Source of the DNA: Nitrospirota bacterium
Lineage (GTDB): Bacteria; Nitrospirota; Thermodesulfovibrionia; Thermodesulfovibrionales; SM23-35
Length of the DNA: 8,947 nt
NCBI GenBank assembly: GCA_018262395.1
Contig: JAGSYM010000026.1
Coordinates: forward strand, 1-8,947
Direction: 5' to 3'
The notes beneath the pieces are model-generated. The model did not search any database and was not told where the DNA came from. It saw nothing but the letters and a program-made list of their open reading frames with translations. How positions within the stretch are numbered: the first letter of the stretch is position 1; each line of letters opens with the position of its first letter. The position numbers were made by a program, and so were the translations under genes. Below are positions 5,756-8,947 of the stretch, one piece after another.

Positions 5756-8470
5756 ATGATTACCCTCAATATAGACGGCCAAAAAGTGACGGTAAGAAAA
5801 CTGTCTACTGTGCTGGATGCGGTGCGGAAACTCGATATCCCGATACCCACCTTATGCCACCATCCTGAACTTTCGCCTTTCGGCGGGTGCAGGCTCTGTC
5901 TGGTAGAAATCAAAGGATCGCCAAAACCGGTAGCTTCATGTACAACGTTCGCGCGGGACAGAATGGAAGTAACAACAACAAGCCCCCGTCTGGAACAGCT
6001 CAGAAAAACAACGCTCGAACTTATTCTTTCCGATCATCCAAAAGACTGCATGGTCTGTGAAAGAGCGGGCGATTGCAAGCTTCAGGAACTGGCATACTTT
6101 TATGGTATCAGAGAAAACCGTTTCGAGGGAGAGCAGAGAGTTTACGAGAAGAAGGATAATAATCCCTTTATCGCAAGGGACATGGAAAAATGCATTCTCT
6201 GCGGACAGTGTGTGAGGATATGTGATGAAGTCCAGGGGGTCGGTGCAATCGATTTTGCATACAGAGGATTGAAAACCAAGATCACGCCGCCGTTTGAGAA
6301 AGATCTTGATTGTGAATTCTGCGGTCAATGCGTATCAGTCTGTCCGACAGGTGCCCTGACCGGAAAAATGTGGTCTCATAAAGGCAGACAGAATTTTCAC
6401 GAGGTGGATACCGTTTGCCCTTACTGCGGATGCGGCTGCAATCTGACGCTCTATATCAGACGAAATCAGGTTGTTCGGGTTTCTTCACGGCCGGATACAT
6501 TCAACGAAGGATGGCTCTGCGCAAAAGGCAGGTTCGGTTATAGTTTCATTCACAGCCCTGACAGACTCACAAAACCTCTGATTCGCACAGCACCGAAATA
6601 TGATTCTCAGCACGATGTTCATCCTTCATCCTTCTTTAAAGAGGTTTCATGGGAAGAAGCTTTCGAGTATACAGCAGACCGTTTGAAGCAGATTAAAGAA
6701 AGCCATGGTCCAAATTCCATCGGCGGACTTTCTTCAGCACGGTGCACCAATGAAGAAAATTATCTTTTCCAGAAGTTCTTCCGTGCAGTAATAGGCACGA
6801 ACAACATCGACCATTGTGCACGATACTGACACAGTTCATCCCTGGCCGGTCTGGCCGCCGTGTTTGGCTCAGGTGCCATGACAAATTCGATACCGGAAAT
6901 TGAAAACCATGACGTTATTCTTGTCATCGGGTCAAATACAACAGAGACTCATCCGATCATCGGGCTCAAGATGAAAAAAGCGGTAAGACGGGGAGCTGCA
7001 CTCATTGTTGCTGATCCAAGGAAAATTGACCTGGTGAGATTCTCCAGCGTATGGCTTCAGCACAAGCCAGGCACTGACACTGCCCTTCTGAATTCCATCA
7101 TGCACGTTATCATGAAAGAAGATTTAATCGACAAGAAATTTATCATGGAGCGTACAGAAGGCTATGAATCCTATAAGGAATCTTTGGACCAATATACTCC
7201 TGAACAAGGATCGCTGATGACAGGTGTTCCCAAGGACGATATTATCAGGGCAGCATTTCTGTACGGGAATGCTGTTCGTCCCGGTATTTATTACACGATG
7301 GGGATTACCCAGCATACTCATGGCACAGAGAACGTATATGCGGTAGCAAATCTTGCACTGATGACAGGCAATTTGGGGAGGGAAAGCACCGGAGTGAATC
7401 CCTTGAGGGGACAGAACAATGTCCAGGGTGCCACAGATATGGGCTGCATTCCGGATTTTTATCCAGGGTATCAGAAGGTGACGATACCAGTCGTCAGACA
7501 AAAGTTTGAGAAGGCATGGGGTATTCACGTATCAGATAGACCGGGCCTTACAGCTACCGAAATGATTGGAGCAGCCCGTGAAGGGACGATCAAAGCCCTC
7601 TATATTATGGGAGAGAACCCGGTTTTGAGCGATCCTGATATCAACCACACAATACAAGCTCTGAATAAACTGGATTTCCTCGTCGTTCAGGATATCTTTC
7701 TGACCGAAACTGCGGAACTGGCAGATGTAATACTTCCTGCTGCATGCTTTGCCGAAAAGGACGGTACATTCACAAACACTGCGCGAATGGTTCAGCGGGT
7801 GAGAAAAGCTCTGGAACCTCCCGGCGAGGCAAAAGAAGATTCTCTCATTATCGTTGAACTCGCAAAGCGCTTCGAATTCGATATGACGTATGACATAATC
7901 GAAGATGTCTTCCGGCAAGTAGGAAAACTCTGGCCTGCACTGGCCGGTATCAATTACAGGAGAATAGCAAAGAACGGTCTCCAATGGCCATGTCCAACCC
8001 ATGATCACCCCGGGACTCCCTATCTGTTCAAAGGTGGTTTCCCACGGGGAAAAGCTACCTTTACCGCAGTACAATTCCGTCCTTCTGATGAATTACCCGA
8101 TCATGAATATCCCTTTTTGCTATCGACAGGAAGACATCTTTTTCATTATCATACAGGGTCAATGACGAGAAGGGTTGACCCAATAAACCGTGTATCACCT
8201 TGTGCGTACATTGAGATTCACCCGGACGATGCACAAACACTGAATGTTCGCGAGGGAGATGCAGTGCGCGTATCCTCTCGAAGGGGGACCATAGAGATAA
8301 TGGTTCTTGTTTCCGGTCGGCCTGCAAAAGGCATTGTCTTTATCCCCTTTCATTACCGGGAAGCAGCAGCAAATGTACTCACCAATACTGCTCTCGACCC
8401 GATCTCGAAGATTCCCGAGCTGAAGGCGTGTGCAGTAAGAATTGAACGGGTAGAAACTTCCCCGAAATAA
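5756..8470 (+). CDS. fdhA: Formate dehydrogenase catalytic subunit, selenocysteine-containing, NuoG-type N-terminus
   Basis: Molybdenum/tungsten bis-MGD enzyme interconverting formate and CO2, 904 residues if the TGA at 6827-6829 is read as selenocysteine. Domains: [2Fe-2S] ferredoxin (C34, C45, C48, C62); His-Cys3 [4Fe-4S] site (H94, C98, C101, C107); two-cluster ferredoxin (C146, C149, C152, C156 and C186, C189, C192, C196); [4Fe-4S] of the molybdopterin domain (C221, C224, C228, C255); then the catalytic fold with CARY-Sec358-HSSS, the SGAMTNSIPEIE segment and LRGQNNVQGATDMG containing the active-site Arg; and a C-terminal pterin-binding domain (STGRHLFHYHTGSMT, HPDDAQTL, VFIPFHY). The reading frame continues perfectly after the TGA with conserved sequence, which argues against a nonsense mutation. 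The ATG at 5756 matches the usual start MITLNIDGQ; it has no clear ribosome-binding site. The absence of a TAT signal and the NuoEF partners place it in the cytoplasm. Confidence 0.95.
6827..6863 (+). promoter_or_regulatory. Selenocysteine UGA codon and bacterial SECIS hairpin
   Basis: Inside fdhA the UGA at 6827-6829 is followed by a hairpin. The upper stem is GGCC (6844-6847) with GGCC (6853-6856), the apical loop is GGUCU (6848-6852), and a lower pairing ACAC (6829-6832) with GUGU (6860-6863) is possible. The codons GGU CUG fall seventh and eighth after the UGA, as I recall for E. coli fdhF, where the loop GU contacts SelB. This predicts selA, selB, selC and selD elsewhere in the genome. 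The folding was done by eye. Confidence 0.85.
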
Positions 8471-8480
8471 ATACCGTGAA

Positions 8481-8487
8481 GAGGAGG
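8481..8487 (+). promoter_or_regulatory. Ribosome-binding site of the cNMP-domain gene
   Basis: GAGGAGG ends eight bases before the ATG at 8496 and fixes that start. It is by far the strongest ribosome-binding site in the plus-strand operon, suggesting the downstream protein is well translated. An out-of-frame ATG at 8489 is too close to the site. Confidence 0.7.
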
Positions 8488-8495
8488 CATGTGCC

Positions 8496-8947
8496 ATGAT
8501 CACTACAGATATATTAAAGCAGCAGGTTCTTTTGGAGGGCATCGATGAGTCAGGTTTGAGCAAGATAGCCATGATAACAAAACAGGTTTCTGTGAAAAAA
8601 GGCGACCAGCTTTTTAAAGAAAAGGATGAGACCAAAGGACTCTGGCTCGTCCACACAGGGAAAATCGAAATATCAAGGATAACTGCTGATGGCTGGAGGC
8701 AGACCCTTGTTGTCCTTCCGGCAGGTCATTTCTTTGGAGAGCTCTCAATTCTTGAGAACAGAAAACACGTAGCTTCTGCTACTGCTCTTGAAGACACTGA
8801 GCTTCTGCTGATTCCAAAGGAGGATTTTGATGATTTGGTTCAGAAAGATTGTGTTCTTGCACTGAAGCTCGTAATGAAACTCGCCATTGCCATGAGCAAA
8901 AATCTCAGGCGGATGAATGATAAATTCCTGAGTGCGCTGATAAGCTA
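8496..8947 (+). CDS. Cyclic-nucleotide-binding-domain protein (Crp/Fnr-like sensor fold), cut by the right edge
   Basis: The first 150 residues are visible. Seen: an N-terminal helix (1-28); the beta-roll of a cNMP-binding domain with the paired glycines and hydrophobics of VSVKKGDQLFKEKDE (31-45), LVHTGKIEISR (51-61) and FFGELSILENRKHVASATA (79-97); then the long helix equivalent to the CRP dimer helix (about 118-148, ending LRRMNDKFLSALIS). The Glu of the phosphate cassette is kept (E82), but the Arg that contacts the cyclic phosphate in CRP (R82 there) is replaced, with His/Val at that place. It may therefore bind another ligand or none. No helix-turn-helix is visible, and the window ends where one would begin, so a Crp/Fnr transcription factor and a stand-alone domain are both possible. 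It lies 25 bases after fdhA, probably in the same operon, as a candidate regulator. Confidence 0.82.
   Translation, partial: MITTDILKQQVLLEGIDESGLSKIAMITKQVSVKKGDQLFKEKDETKGLWLVHTGKIEISRITADGWRQTLVVLPAGHFFGELSILENRKHVASATALEDTELLLIPKEDFDDLVQKDCVLALKLVMKLAIAMSKNLRRMNDKFLSALIS

Noticed and set aside
7532..8074. A 180-codon open frame antisense to fdhA, and similar long minus-strand frames at 7124-7528, 5936-6328 and 8195-8656
   Set aside because: All lie opposite strongly conserved coding sequence, have no recognisable domain or ribosome-binding site, and are expected shadows.
5756..8470. Reading fdhA as a pseudogene or as two separate genes split at 6829/6860
   Set aside because: There is no frame change, the conserved active-site sequence continues directly on both sides of the TGA, the flanking residues are those around Sec in known enzymes, and a SECIS-type hairpin follows.

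Overview
The window looks like bacterial chromosome from an anaerobic diderm of middling GC content. Evidence is a selenocysteine-containing formate dehydrogenase, a SurA/PpiC-type periplasmic chaperone (which implies an outer membrane) and ordinary biosynthetic genes. The gene style (pssA overlapping leuA, a NuoE/NuoF/FdhA formate dehydrogenase, a GGCTAAAGCC-type intergenic palindrome) fits Nitrospirota/Thermodesulfovibrionia or a deltaproteobacterial relative. That placement is inference from memory, not a search.

Layout. Bases 1-934 (minus strand) hold the start of leuA, running off the left edge, and complete pssA just upstream of it; the two overlap by four bases (ATGA). Bases 935-1053 are a short divergent promoter region. 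A small DUF4870 membrane protein follows on the plus strand (1054-1425). It converges on a minus-strand pair, purN (1443-2099) and a SurA-like peptidyl-prolyl isomerase (2112-3077). purN has no ATG, GTG or TTG start at its proper N-terminus. Bases 3078-3407 form a gene-free region with divergent promoter candidates, a degenerate REP-like palindrome, a pair of 9-bp direct repeats two helical turns apart, and a long dyad in the leader of the next operon.

Bases 3408-8947 (plus strand) form the main unit: nuoE-like (3408-3869), nuoF-like (3869-5647), fdhA (5756-8470) and a cyclic-nucleotide-binding-domain protein cut by the right edge (8496-8947). Together NuoE, NuoF and FdhA make a cytoplasmic NAD(P)-linked, possibly electron-bifurcating, formate dehydrogenase. 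FdhA carries the Mo/W active site and a chain of Fe-S clusters, while NuoF carries FMN, the NAD-binding site and its own ferredoxin domain. fdhA is interrupted by an in-frame TGA at 6827-6829. This is best read as selenocysteine (Sec358): the flanking residues are exactly those of the formate dehydrogenase active site, and a SECIS-type hairpin with a GGU apical loop sits at the same codon offset as in E. coli fdhF. Conventional gene calling would split this gene in two.

The most useful points for a second look are the selenocysteine/SECIS site, the non-canonical start of purN, the regulatory architecture upstream of nuoE, the hairpin plus T-run between nuoF and fdhA, and the cNMP-domain protein that lacks the usual phosphate-binding arginine. 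I see no clearly undescribed system; the operon is a known type with several unusual local details.
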